A stretch of DNA of 64,000 nucleotides from the NCBI GenBank assembly GCA_013399855.1, contig VXAY01002918.1:35766-99765 (forward strand), given 5' to 3'. Under the pieces are notes generated by a model. The model was not told the origin of the DNA and ran no database searches. It was given only the letters and a program-made list of their open reading frames with translations. The stretch is from Oxyruncus cristatus (taxonomy: Eukaryota; Chordata; Aves; Passeriformes; Cotingidae). Of this stretch, positions 11,619-26,600 are shown in pieces (the first letter of the stretch is position 1; the number at the start of each line of letters is the position of its first letter). The position numbers and the translations under genes were made by a program.

Positions 11619-14600
11619 GTAAGTATCATTCATCAACTCTTATCTTGGCAGTAATGAAAAATGTTAATTTTTTAATTTCTAGGGGTTTGGGGTTTTATTT
11701 ATTTTACATTTCCCACCTATCTCATTACCTGAATTCCAGCAGTCTTAGCATTCAACACTGTGCAGTAGTTAGTATCCTACAGCTGAGATCTGGACTGCTG
11801 AAAGAGTGAAAGGTAATGAAAAATAAGTTAGCAATATGGTGTACTGCTCTTTTACTTGACTTTTAGAGTAGCATCAGTTTAGTTTGTTGACAAAAGTATC
11901 TCTAGAAATTCTGTTTTTTTAAGACTTCATAGTTCAATTCATCTTCCAGTTGTGACAATTGAATAAACTATGCAACCCGTAGTTAACTGTGTTCGCTGTT
12001 GTGGTCTGGCTGTGTTACCAGCAAGTAACTGAAAGTGAAATGTAAAGTAAGTATTTAATCTGTTCTGGAATTATGTTGTTGTCCAGATAAACACATAATT
12101 AGTTCTTGGTAATAGGATATGAACCCTTTCATCTGAAGACATGGATCTCATTCATTGAAATTGGGCCTGCCAGGGAGAAGCCATGTTAGTCCAGGTTTTC
12201 ATCAGTTAACATCTGAGAGCACTTTGAATACGTGACGAGCAAGTTTTGTGGGATTGAAAGAGATAAGTATCTTTCTTTCCCAAACTTCAAATAAAATAAT
12301 CTGCATGACTCTTGAAGTGTGTTTGTCTAACCTTCCTAAAGACAATCACTGATCTTTTAAACGTAGCTTGATAATAAAAAAGTCAATATGAACATTTAAC
12401 ACATTTCTGTAAAGCAGTTGTCTCATTAATGACTGTCCTGTCATGGTATCCTGCCAGTGTCAAAATATGGGGAAGCTTCCTGGGTGGTCTTTCTTACTTT
12501 TTTTTTTTTTTATGTTTGCTTTTTTCATAACCAAAGTGCTCAACTTGCCCAAGCCTGACATTTTTATTTGAAGGCATAAATATGTAAATCGTAAATCTTA
12601 CAGAGGCTGCGAAAAACCACCCACTTCAATAAAACTATGTATTAGGTGTGTTCCTCAGTAGTTCCCCAGCAGCATGCTCCCTTTGAAATAGTTCTGTAAG
12701 TGGTGTGATCGTCTTCATTTCTTTATTTGTATCCAGCTTTACACTCTGCTGTTTGGTTTAAATACTTTCAAGTCTGGTTTGATACTTTGCACCCTTTTGT
12801 TTTCTGACATACTTGTGGTAACTTACCTTGACCGGCTTATCAGACAGCAGTACTGGAAATCATGTTGAGCTTTCTTATGAGCTACCTTCATCCTTTGAAC
12901 AGTGCTAGCTGTCCACTTTAGCTCAAGTGGGTTTGTGTGATAGGAGAGGCAGAAATGGAAGTGCCTGGCCTGTTAATCAAAGCTCATGGTCACTCAAATT
13001 TTATGTGATTCTGTCATGATTCTCCAGGTCATTGTCAACATTCAATCTTATTAAAATGTTGTGCATTATGAAAATAAATTGCATGTAGTCGAAGATAGCT
13101 GAGATTATTTAATTTTTTAAATTGCTTTTTCATTTCTTTTGACGTCTGTCAGCAAAGCTGTGCTGTTTGTTACATGACACTGTATTTGGAGAAAAAAAGA
13201 TTTAAAGTGTTAATAAAGCACCCAAAGGTTCTTTTAGTCAGACTGCCCAAAGCTTATGCTTATTACTTTTATTTATGTACTTATAAGCCAATGTTAGTAA
13301 ATCACCATAGGCAAGATTAATCACTAAGTGACATGTTCTGTCTTCAATATGATTTTTTTTTAATATGTAACTGTTGTTAGAACTTGAGTAAAGCAGTTCC
13401 CTCTACCAGTTTGTCAACTTGCATTTCTCTAATCTATAAAGTAACAGAAGTTAATATCAAAAACTCAAACCAATATCAGTAGTGATTGACTCCCAGGAAG
13501 AAATACTGGAAAACACTTCACAGAAAGATAATTAGATTAAGAAAATCTGAGTTTCCTACTCTTTTTTTTTTTTCTTTAACTTAGTAGACATCTGCTTTTG
13601 GATCTGTGATTTGAACCCTTACTTTTTTCGCCCATTCATGTGATCAGATCAGTGATTTAACCGGTGAAAAATTGTTTTAAATATCTAACCAATTGATGAC
13701 ACCAGAAGGGAAAAGGGGTATAAATGGGAAGAGTTATCCGACCAGTAGTTGATACGAGAACCACCACCTTTATTAAACGTATGATTTGAGAATCCCAGCC
13801 ATCCTTGAAAAACGATGCTAATACTTTTCAGTGACACTGCAATATTCTGTTTCTTCAGGCTAATGGCTTTCTCAGTATTCATATAAATAATTTTTGTAGT
13901 TGGTGGCACTTATCTCTAAATGAAGAGCAAACGAATTTGAATTTTGTGTGCATACTTGCTTTGATCACTTCAATAACTTTTTTTAATCGACCCTGTAGCA
14001 CCTGTGAGGCCCCTTAACTCTCTTGCATATTTATGGTAAATCTGTTTAGCGTAGATTAACATTCTTGCCCTTGAATTAAGACTGCTGGTAAAGCACCTTA
14101 AATGAACTTGTAGCTGTATTTAAACACTCAGAACTCTTGCTAGTATTTGTAAGTATCTGCTTATTCATCAGAAGTGTTTCTAACTATATGGCTACTAGTT
14201 GCAATTTGTTTGGTTGTGAATATGTAACTCTTTTTTCCTCACCAGTGTAAGTTAGCCAAATCTCATTTTCAGTCCTAAATATTGACAGTTTTTGAGTCAA
14301 CCTTTTGAAGGAATCAGCTATATCAAAAATTTTGTAATTTTTACTGCACAGAGATGCTTTTTGCTTACATTGGTCCTCTTTTTTTATTTTAGTAATTTCT
14401 TATGAAGACAGATAGGAAGTATAAGGTTATTTTTTCTGGGATTTTTTTTTTTTTTAGTTGTTACTTTGGGATAAGTTACAAGTTCACATAGAGCTATCCT
14501 GTTTTACAAATCAAATTTAAACTTGGAATCAACTTTATTCTGTCTCTCCTGATTCAAATAATGTTGTTTTTTGTTTTTTTTTTCCTGTCAGGTCTTACAT

Positions 14601-17600
14601 GAAACATTTCCCCATCATACATTTTTAATGAATGGTCTTATTCAAGGTGTTAAGGTAAGATATTTTTAAAACCTTTGACCTAAATATTCTGTCTTGTGTT
14701 TTAACTTGTCTCACCTGCATTCTTGATAAGAACTTACAAAACAAACTTACCACATGGCTTTCTCAGCATGCATATAAATAATTGTTGTAGTTGGTGGCAC
14801 TTACCTTATAAGGATTTGGCAGAAAAGGGATTTAGTGCAGTAGTCTGTACACTTAAGTTAAACTTAAGAGTGACTGTATTTGAATAAGAGACGTGAGCTA
14901 AAGTTAGCTGGAGTAGACTTCCAGTGTACAGAACCATGCATTTACTAATGTTTGGAGTTACAGCACAGTTGGATTGATGGGTGCAGAATATACTAATTTG
15001 GAGGAAAATGTTCTTCTAAGCTAAAGTTCTGCAGTTAACAAACTTATGAAATCCTTTACTTATTCTGTGTAGCACTGAACAGGTTTGAGGTGAGGGCCTG
15101 CATTCTAGGTCTTCATGAAATGGTGAAAAATCTAGTATTTGATCCTTCATCAGTAATCCTGTACATCGAGCTCTGACCTTTGCCACTGGAACATCATAAT
15201 AGTATCCCATAATCTCAAGTTGCCAAGCTTACTCAAGTGGTCCTTGTAGTTCTTGCAGTGTACAGATGTACTGTACACGATGAATACTTAATATAAAGCA
15301 ATAAATGTTGTCTTAACTTTGTTTCAGAGAACAGTTAACGTTACCCCAAACTCTCTCTTAGAACAGTCCTAAAGACCTTTTAGTTAGAAATCTAGCACTA
15401 AGTCTCTTGGTAGAGGCTAAGAAAGTGTCATTTGTGGAACTGGACTGTATTTTGGAGATTTTAAAGAAGGTTTTTCAGTCTGTGACACTTCCATATTGAA
15501 TTAAATGGATCTTGAAAAAACATATGCTGTTTCTTTTTATTTTTTTTTTTTAAATTTACTAAGGTTTAATAGATTAGAAACATAAAACATCAGAATCACG
15601 GAAAACTAGATTGTAGAAAAAATTGTGTACATTTTCAGTTATCGACAACTTTGTGTTTAATTTCAAATCAGTTTTAAATCTTAGTTCTTTCTTATATAGT
15701 GGTTAAAGGAAATGTATATATAGACATATTAATTGTTTTACTTCTGTCCCAGGGTTTTTTGTCCTTTCTCAGTGCTCCACTAATAGGTGCTCTCTCAGAT
15801 GCGTGGGGAAGGAAATCTTTTCTTCTTCTTACAGTTTTCTTCACCTGTGTCCCTATTCCATTAATGCGAATAAGCCCATGGTAAGTGGTACAGATCTGTC
15901 AGTAGAGCAGGTATCCAATCAGAGGAGTAGTTTGGATAGATGGGAAAGGGACAGTAAGACAGGGAAGCGGCTTTCCTTTCAAGACATGACTGCATTATGC
16001 TCTAACTTTTCTGTTTAAGTGGTGTTAAAACTGAGTATCTTAAAAGTAGAAATAATGAAATGTGATTTAGTAACTGTATTCACACAAGTAAAACAGTACT
16101 TGAAAGGATTTGATGGTCCTGTCTAACTCAGATTTAAGCTCAGCTGCCAGTTTTTTCCCCTTGATGATTCACAGTAATAAACATGTTTCTAAAGCCGAAT
16201 GAACCTTAGCGTTTATTGGCCACAAAGAAGTATAACTGCTGCAAATGAGATCTTCTATCTCTTTGATTAGGACATTGAAACAAAGTCAATACCCCTTTAC
16301 TTAAAACTTTAGTTTCATTTACATTAATTGTGAAACTTGCTTGATTACAAAAGAACTTCATGTGCATGGAATGCATTCAGATTTCAGCTGCCACAGCATT
16401 ATATGATACTTTATTCCTTAACTGGCTGAGAAAATTAGTTCTAAAATAGTTTGTTTTTCTTAACTTAAACTTGAGAGTGTAAAAATCCCTTCATGTCCTA
16501 CAGGGACCACTTCTTTTAGGCTGATGTACAGAAGAATATAAAAAATTAAGATGCTGTTTTCCAGTATTTAATTGAAACTGCACAGACATTCATCTCCAGT
16601 AAAGCTGTATTTTAGTTCTTGAGGAACACTTATCTTAATCTCAAATATGAACTTGCTTATTAGTAAGGTAAAAAGCAAGAGATCTTAGCTCAAACTTTCT
16701 AATTGTTGCTCTTAAATTTTTAGGTGGTACTTCGCAATGATTTCGGTATCTGGAATCTTTTCTGTTACCTTTTCTGTAATATTTGCCTATGTAGCTGATG
16801 TAACACAAGAACATGAAAGAACTACAGCCTATGGACTGGTAAGATATGCTAAACTTTGAGGAAGGGGTCGGATTATGACCTCCCTATTGAACTGGTGTTT
16901 TGATGCACAGATTGTTTTCTGATTAATGTAAAGGAATGAACCATGCCTCAAGACACAGAGTTCAGGCAATGAACAGAGTGCTGGCTGCTCACAGGAACAG
17001 AATAAAAATTTGACAACTTTACCTGCACAGAGGGCATGTGTAACAAAACATGTCTTCTGTTTCACAAGCAAAACATGCAGTGTAGTTAAAGGCAGTGCAG
17101 GTTATTTAATAGTTCATCCAGCAATACCTATATCACCTGTAAATTGCACTTTTAGTTCATATGACTTCTTTTTAATATAGAATGTCTTTTCCTATAGTCA
17201 AAACTGGTAGGAAGGATGAAAAGACATAATGCAGTATTTTTAGTAACTTAGTCATGACCTTTCCTAATTAGCAAAAGATGGGGAAAATTATTCACTTAGT
17301 ACAAACTAGCCCTTTCAGTAGTAATATAATTCCTGCTTAGTTTGCTTTCCTAGTATTTATATTAGTTTAGGATTTGGAGGTCTGTTGGTAGATGCCCTTA
17401 GCCTTTGAACATCTTTTATCCCTTTGTTTGCTGTGCATCTGTTTTCACCAAACAGATATTCATTGAATTGATTTTTGGCTGATTATGTGCTATTTTGGGC
17501 TGTTAAGAGTTTCCTCTATTTTCAGCCTTATGGATATACGATTACTCAGATGTTGATTTAGCACTTAAGAAAATTAAGGAATTAGTTCTCTTGGACTTTT

Positions 17601-20600
17601 GTGTATTGTTATAGCAGAGCACAAAATAGATTTAAAAGTTCTGAAATTCCCACTTTATTTCTGCTACATATAAAGAGGGCCGTAGGTCAATTTGGAGCAT
17701 ATATTTACCTGCATTCAAACAGTTTTTCGTGACAGAAACAGCTTTATCTAAAATTCTGTGCAGTGATAGACAAAAATGTAGTTCTTTTAATGAAGTCTGT
17801 TTCTGGTTGTTGTGCCTTTTCCTTATTTTTTTCCCCTAAATTGATATAAAGCTAAATTTCTAGCTTGTGTTCTTACTTATTCTGTAAAGTAGTGATGCTT
17901 TTACTTTGGGGACTGTAAAAGAGCAACAACAACAAAAAAAACCCAACAACAAAACACTTAGCTGCCATTTAACCTTTTTATGGTTATTTTTATAGTGATA
18001 TTTAGTTACAACACTTGATTTTTTTATCATATTCTGCTGTGTGTGAATACAGTATATGATGTGTTAGTAGCTGCATCTCACTACAGTGTAGTGTGATACA
18101 ACGCGTTCTTGTTGAAGTTGTTGTCAGAACTGTTGTCACAGCTAATGATTTCCTAGTTTGCTGTGCTATCCAGTGGTAGCTACGTGTTTAAAATGTCTGA
18201 AGTGTTAACAAAGGCATTATGTGTTATATTACTCTGTGTGTTACCCAAGAGTGCTGACAGCCAGGTTCACTTAGGCAGGCATTTAAGTGTGCTGACAGTA
18301 TTTTCAGTCACATCACTTCGAATTCATAAGTAGAAAACAAAAAATTATTTTAGTGTATTTGAAAGTAAGAGGCATTTTCCTTTGAGCCAAACCTGCTCTT
18401 TGACTGCAAACCCTGTCTGGTGTGGTGTGCTGTTGAGGACGTTGGAGGGACTGTGTTTGGACCCATACTTACTGTTATAAGTGGCTGGTATTATTTTTTG
18501 GGGGTTTTGTTTGTTTGGGGTTCTTTTGTTTTTAAAACTTGAATTTTTACTGGTGTGCCTTTTTTTTTAAAAAAAAAAAAAAAAACAAAAACCTGGGTAG
18601 GAGTGGTGGTGGTGATGAATTTGTGAACTGCTCTTGTTGCACAGGTATCTGCCACCTTTGCAGCAAGCTTGGTGACTAGTCCTGCCATTGGAGCATACCT
18701 GTCTGCCAGCTACGGAGATAGTCTTGTCGTACTAATGGCCACATTGGTGGCTGCTATGGACATCTGCTTCATCCTGCTGGCTGTACCAGAATCTCTGCCA
18801 GAAAAAATGAGACCTGCTTCTTGGGGATCTTCTATATCATGGGAGCAGGCAGATCCTTTTGCAGTAAGATGTGCTTCAATAAGTAGTTATTAAATATTTG
18901 GTGATTAATAAATAATAATTATTAATTGCGTTTTTTAATCTTGGGAAATCTTTAAGCTTATTGGTAGCTTGACTACTCAGTGTACTGTAATTTTGCTTCT
19001 CTGTTTTTGCCCAGAAAGATCTAGATACATTTCAAAACCAAAATCAAGACAAACTCTATGGATTAAATAATTTTTGATTTGAAAATAATGTTTCATGTGA
19101 AAGCCCAAGGGAAAATGCTGTACTTTTGTCACTTATGTACTCTATTGTAAGAGAAATGCTGAATTCTTACACCACAAAAGTCAATATTTTAAAATTTTCC
19201 ATATTCACTTTATGTTCGTACTTTTGGCAGTATCTCGATTTCCAATTTTGGTTACATTTGATTTCTTTCTAATACAGAACGGATCTATAAACCCTGCTTT
19301 TTCTACAGGCTTATATGGAAAAGGCTAAAACTTACCGTGCAGTCTCTGTAGTAACTTGCTCACTTATTCAATTTGTGTTTGTGTTACACCTTGATACCTT
19401 GACAGAGGAAAGAATGATTGTTCTTCATGAGATGCATCCTGCTAGGAGCTGGTTGTGAACACCGAGAGAGGAATGGCATGCTTGAAAGACTGCAGTTACA
19501 GAATTTCTTTTCCACAATGTATTTGTTCCTCAAATTTAATTAATATCATGGGTGAACAAGTAAGAGAATTGTACAAGGAAAAAATGCTCTAATGATTTTT
19601 GAAAAGAAGCGGTTGTAAAGAGACTTTATTATTTGCTAACATCTTTCAAAACAGATTATTATGGAGATCAATTAGAAGATGTCATGCATTTCCCTAAATA
19701 CTATATGATGCTGTTTTCAGGGAATAATTGCAATTTGGCATTGAACAGTAGCTTTAAAAATCTAGTGGAAGCTTTGCAGAAGAGTCAGATACCACAAACC
19801 TTATATAATGAGATTGTTTTTAACTTAACATTCACCTTAACAGTTTCCATGTGTGATTTTTTTTTTTTTTTTTTTTTTTGATCCAATAAAATGGATGGGC
19901 AAATGCATGGGTAAAAATGGATTACAAAAAAAGTGAATTTACCTTCTGCTTGCTTTATCCTTTCATTAGACTTCGTATAAACATTCCAATCCTTGCTTTG
20001 TTACTTTGTTTTACAGTCTCTGAAAAAGGTTAGAAAAGATTCTGCGGTTCTCCTCATCTGCATTACGGTGTTTCTCTCCTACCTGCCTGAGGCCGGCCAG
20101 TATTCCAGTTTTTTTCTGTACTTGAGACAGGTAAATGTTGGTGTCTTAACATCTTAATAAGGATGTCTAAATAAGTATTCCTGAGGACTTGTTTCTTGTA
20201 GAAGACTTTTCTCAGAAATCTGCTTTCTGGCAAAATACAGCTTTAAAAGTAAAGGCAGGGTACTTTGCTGAGCAAAGAACTGAATAGCGCTTGACTCCCG
20301 ATGATAAACCCTACAACAGCTTAAGCATGTGTTAACCTTAAGCAGACCTTTGTTCCCATTCAGTGCAGCAGCGTCTGGGTGTTAAGGTGCGATCTTGCTT
20401 CCTACAGAGCTGTTGTGTTTATGGGAGGAAAAGAGAGCTCTAGTTTCCGGATACAGGACTTCCTCTGTCTCCTTTTTCTGAGGCATTTTTTTTTTCTTCT
20501 ATGATTTTCTTGGCAAGCGGTCAAGGATTATTCTCGAAAGTGGATACTTCCTGTATGGATTTAGAGTATAAGCAGGGATCGGTGTTTTCTTTGAATAAGA

Positions 20601-23600
20601 TATCTGTCTGCTCATGATTGTCCTGGGTTGTGTTTGGCATTTGTTTTTCATGCATTTTCTGCTTCTCTGCAGATTATAGGTTTCGGATCTGCTAGCATTG
20701 CGGCATTTATAGCTGTGGTAGGCATTTTGTCCATAATAGCTCAGGTAAGCTTTATTTTTTATAGTGCTTTATTAAACAGTACAAACAGTGTTGAGGCAGA
20801 CACTTCTTTAAGCTTGTCTGTAAACTTTTTACATGTTCTAATGTGCCAGTGTATCTTGCATTCGCGAAAGGTTATATTCCTTCTTTATTATGCATAAATT
20901 TCCTTCTTTTTGTCAGCTTTTGTTAGAAATACTGGATCTTGGCATCACAAAATGAAACTAAAATTTGCTAAGCTTGGATCAGTAAATTCACTGGAAGTCT
21001 GACTTAAAATTATTAAAATGATGGAGTAAGTTGGTTGCTTAATATAAGGCTTTCTGAAAGGAAAGTGTGTTATTTTAGGCAAAAGTCACGCTACTCACAC
21101 CTATTCAATTATCTCATGTTATCAAACTTACTTACAAACAGTGCCAATATTGGTCTGGTCTGTCCAGAGTTACTTAAGATCAGCTTGGAGGCTGAGGAGC
21201 TGTGAGGCCTTTGGTATGTTGCTGTCATGCCTCTTAGCTGGCAACAGCGAGCTGGTTTTTGAACAGGTCCTTTGTATCTTTTGGAAATCATAGTTTTTAT
21301 GGTATGATCTTTGGTATCTTTATGGATACAGTCTGTCTTCCTGTTGTGATGACAAGAAGAATGGCACATACAGCATGTTGTAACCTTGCTGCCATCTTTA
21401 GCAGAGTGAAGGTCTTACTGTTTTGGTGTAAACTCATTCATCAGTGCTTGCCAGTTTTACTGGTGTCAGTTGTGGCCTTCATTATCAATTCAAGTCATTA
21501 CATTAATCCTCAGTTTGTGGTTTGTTCTGATGCTGTGACATGCACTGACATTTGCCAGTCATACTTCATGCAGATGAGTGTTTTTGCTAAAAATCTCTCG
21601 AATGACTGCCCTTCTGGCTTATAATTTTCAGTGTTAAAAATGAGGAAACTCTATATTTTTGAACTCTTGGAAGAGTGCAGCTTATTGAAATAATCTTTGC
21701 TTCATAAATGCTCATTTGTGTTGGCATGTTGGATATATCCAGGAAGAACTGAACACATGTAGATAGAATTAGTGTATTTTTGCTGTTTAGCATTCCAACT
21801 AGCTTTGTCTAAGGGTGAGAATCAAGAAAGCTAGGAAGAGAAACAAGACAAGAGAGGAAGTGTGCTGTGCTCTCAAGTCCTTCTGGTTCTTCTCTGTCTT
21901 TTTACTGATGCACTGCTGAGTTTCTCATGTTAAATGAAAATGAGCGCTCCGTTAACTGAGTCAAGTTGCCCATATGGACTTTCTTTACTTGGAACCGATG
22001 GCTTCTTGCCATGAGTGTCTTGCTGTTGTACCTGAATCGAGACCTCCTTCCCCCTCAGCAGTAACACTTCTAACAGCTGAGAAACACTCTTCTTCCATCA
22101 GGATTAGCTTCCGTGTGTGAATAAAAAGGTCGTGTCAGCGGTGTAAAGGGTCAGCAGAAAATATAATTAGTGGTGCCCAGGAACTGGCCTTGGCCAAGTT
22201 TCAGTGCATGTGATGAACTTGAAAAAGCAGCAGGATTTCCTTGTTAGTTTTTGTTGTAAATTTGGATAATAAATCACCTGACCTAAAAAGTTAATTTTTT
22301 TTTCTGAGCTAACAGTCTTGTTTTCTCTACTATTTGTAGATATTGGTGAATTCAACTCATGTCCAGCCTCTACTATCTTAACTTGGTACCAGCTTTTATT
22401 TTGTGGAACTTTCTAGTGTGTAATGAAACAGGATTGTTGAGGTGGAAATGAAAGCCTGTTTGCAGCAGAAATAGACACTAGGATCTAATATCCATAGAGA
22501 AGGCAATACATACACTTCTTGATGTCCCGAAGTAGAAACCCCTTAAGAGTTAAGAATGTTTGTACATTAATATTGATATGACTCATCTGTATTTTGGACT
22601 CAATACAAGGCAAATAAGAGCACAAATAACATGAATTTTGTCATCAGTTAAAAGGTCTTCTTGAATTACTTTGTGTAGCAGAAATTACTTTAACCATCTG
22701 GCTTTTTAAAACAACTTTTGGGTGAACCAATTTCTCTTGCAGACTGTGTTTCTCAGTATCTTGATGAGGTCTATAGGGAACAAAAACACAGTTCTCCTTG
22801 GCCTTGGCTTTCAAGTCCTTCAGCTGGCTTGGTATGGTTTTGGATCTCAGTCTTGGTAAGTTCACATTTTCACAGGTACGTGCCTGTTAAGGAACAAAGG
22901 TTTTTTCCCAAGAAAGGCTACAATTTAGTTCTGTTTTCATGAGTATTTAAAAGTTCTGTGGACTAAGCATTCTCATTTTCATTACACTACCAAAATTTGG
23001 TCTGTATTTTGCATATGTAGGAATAATAAAATTTTCCATACCTATGGAGCATGGAAACAGCCCTTTTGAAAAGGGAGTCTTTGCACCACTGGTTCAGCTG
23101 AGTATTATATCTAAGAATGTGGTTAAAACTTTTTCTTAAAAGCCAATTAGTAGCATGTTCTCTCTTGTAATTCCACTAGGTCCTGGACCTATTCTTTATT
23201 CTGTTTTTCTAACATGCTGTCTTTGTTATAACTGTATTTGGTCTTGGAAACTATCTAGGTCTTCTTTTGTAGGAGAAACTGTCTGTAAGTAAGGACAACT
23301 AGAACCATAAGCTAAGAACACCTTCTTCTTTACAAAGTTTGTCCTACTGACAGTGATGAAAGCTGTTTTTTTTGTCAGAGCACTTCCTAGTAGGTTATAG
23401 GAGCCTCGCTGGGATACCCTGGGGAATTGTTCCTTTGGAGAGGGAAAGCTCACTTCACACCCATTCGCCTCTTTTTCTCTGCTGTAATAGCTAGTGCAGA
23501 AGCAAATCAAGTGGTCTTCTGTTCTAACAAGTTCAGGATGCTTTATGGGAGGGGAGCAGGAAGAGGGTTCTAACCAGATGATTTCCAGTCTTTAGTGATT

Positions 23601-26600
23601 TTAGTAAGAGTATATTTTGAAATAGCATTAATCTTCAAATAAGGGTGCCCTTGTGGTCCTTTTGGGGGTGTGGGGAGTAATTACACTCTCATTTCTAATT
23701 CAAATGATGTACTTAACACAGGATGATGTGGGCAGCAGGAGCTATAGCAGCAATGTCAAGCATTACATTCCCAGCAATCAGTGCTCTGGTTTCACGAAAT
23801 GCAGAGGCAGATCAACAAGGTGAGTATTGAATGAATTCCTGTTTAGGCATCATACTGCTTTTTTCTATTTAGAAAGCAGAAGAGTTATGTAGGTGTACTT
23901 TCAGTTATCTTGGTGAGTAATATTTTTGCTTGGTAGTAGTTGTAGAAGTCTGACAAGCTATGTAGAGAGGGATTTTGTATTGCAAAGTGCATAGTTCATG
24001 TCTGGCCAGCTATTTTTTTAGCTTCCTTTGAAAGTACTGCAAAAGCAACAAAACCTTTTTCTCTTTATATGTCTTTCCTTTTTCTGTTAGAAGGAATATT
24101 CTCTAAGTAGACAGTGAGGATTAATGTAACAATGCTGCCTTTTTAATAGAAACTAAAAGCACGTTTTACCAGATTAAAATAAGTGTATGCAAGAAGCTTT
24201 GTTCTCTGTGGAAAAGTTGTCCCTATTTAATATAATAGTTCAGATTTTCAAGGAATAAAAGAGGAAGCCAGAGGAAGCCAAAGTAACTGGTGGATCTGAG
24301 CAGACAGAAAATTTATTGATGTGAAGAGAAATGTACAGTCAGAAAGAACTTCCTCACTTAAAATGAAATGATCACTGGTGTATAATAACTAAATTTAGTG
24401 TTCTCTTAAAAAAATATCCTGTATATGTACGTTGCAAGTGTCAGTCTTGCTTTAACAACGGGAAGCTAGGTAAGTGCAGTTAATATGAGTGGTACCAAGT
24501 AGGTGCTCCTCCAGGAGGCAGATTTCTGATGAGTTTGAAAGGTGCAAAAGACAGTATTTTACATGGATTTTTTTTTTTTAATTGTTTCCCTCTCCCCCAT
24601 TTTTTTTTCTTTTTCTAATGGAGACATCTAAAAGTTTTTTAAAGGCTTGTTTTCTGTTTGTATCAGGAAATGAATAGTTCAGTTTAGCTGACACAAGCCA
24701 CTGAACCTTCATTTCACAGAGAGGGAACTGATGTTAATAGCTCCGGCTTGCAGTGGTTCCAGGAGTGAAGTTTCGCCACCTAGTGGCATGAGGATTTTAA
24801 ACTTACATGTCCGCCTATGAAGTAAAAACCTGGATAGCTGTCATTTTGGCATGTTTTCTTTGCTTCCATTTTACAAGTTACTGCCTTAAGAAGGCAGCAG
24901 ATACACGGACTATTAATACAGTAAAAGGAACATTTTTTAGTATCTTAATGTGTAAGATCATAAAAAAACTTCTCACACTGTTGTCAAAATCACCTAAGTT
25001 GAAACAGAAATATTCCTATAGCACTTTGATTAATCAAGCTTTTAAAACAGTCCAGTGTAAAACTGCAGCCAGTTTTGTGAATTTTCTGCAGTACACTTGA
25101 ATTTACTGCCCCGAATAAGTTACGTGGTACTTAAATAAATGCTGGTCACAGTTTGTGCATATTTTGCTTATCATGATCCTTAACAGGTAGATACATTACT
25201 CTAAATTTCGCTTTGAAAATAAATTGAATGAATACCACAGTCGAGCTCTGCTGTCATCATTGTAGCCTTTGGGTGAGGGTGGATGAACTCTAATATAAAA
25301 TGAAACCTGGACATAAATTTCATCTCTCTTATTGCTTCCAGTAGCCTGCAAGTTAAGTGACAGAACTATGGTTATGCAGAGGATTATTTAAATCCAACAG
25401 GGTTGTCTTCAATGTATTTCTTTAGACTTTAGAATGTAGAAATAATTACGAAATGAGCTTTTTTGGAACAGTCATTAGAATGCATTCAGAGCTCTTGGCT
25501 CTGAGCATTTCTTTCTTGATTAAAAAAAATGTAAAATCCCACACTTTTTTTTTTAAAATTCATTAGGTGTTGTCCAGGGAATAATAACTGGAATAAGGGG
25601 ACTGTGCAATGGCCTGGGACCAGCGCTGTATGGCTTTATTTTCTTTCTCTTTCACGTGGAACTGAATGAATTACTACCTGATCATACTTCTGGAAAAAAA
25701 GCAATGCAAGCTCCCAGTGACAAGGTAAGTTCAAAATTTGGTGTGCAGTCTGCAGCGTATAACTCACGAGGGTAGGAATCTGTCTTTTTTTGTTGATTTA
25801 AGATCTTGGTACCTTATTCTTGAACTACTTAATTCTCACCTCTCAGCTTTATTAAGCTATTGAGATAGCACATAATTTAAATGTGGTAGTAAATATTTAG
25901 ATTTACAGTAGTAGCAGGATTGGTTTCAGTATTGTAACAGAAGAAGGTAACTTCTTCTGATGTAAATTTACTGGAGGTAAAAGAGTTGGATTGAGGTTGT
26001 ATCATTATAATTATCCACATGAGGCCCTTACAGCAAACTGCAGTCATAGACTGTGTTTGGAGAGTAATAATAACACTTGGCAATGCAATGAGCAAGGACT
26101 ACTTTTTGAAGATTCTTATCCACAATAGTGTAATATTCAAAAGCTGCTCCGGTAAATTAGCAAGTGAGGGTATTAATTTATGAAAGTTTCTTACATCTTT
26201 AAGTACTTGTGTGCATAGCACCTCTTGAAGGTTTAAGTAATACCATAAACTCTGCTGGTGTGGCTACATTCTTTACAGGTAGAAATCATCAACTGAAAAT
26301 ATAAGTCTCTGATTGTAACAGGAGTTGAAGGAAGGGAAATACCCTGTTACTGTGTGCTTAACTGCAGCTACTTTCCTCCTTCATATTAGCGTGGCTTTGT
26401 ACATTTCATTTAGTAAAGAAAAAAGTAGACTGGGTTGACAGCTTTCATCTTCTGATTTTTATTTAATTGACTGTGATGCAGAAAAGTTGTTTAAGGTTAA
26501 AAAAAAAAAGCTGGATTGCTGACACTTTCTTTTATAGAAGTTTGTCATCAAACTTGGCTGATTTAAAATTTGTCTTACAGCCTTTCTGGTGTTTGTTTTT

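Noticed and set aside
11450..11809. 119-codon open frame overlapping exon 2
   Set aside because: It reads exon 2 in the wrong frame and ignores the clear splice sites; the frame that matches the MFS family differs.
21259..21624. 121-codon open frame in intron 8
   Set aside because: It shows no family resemblance and no splice-site support, and lies within an intron of a well-supported gene. It is probably chance.
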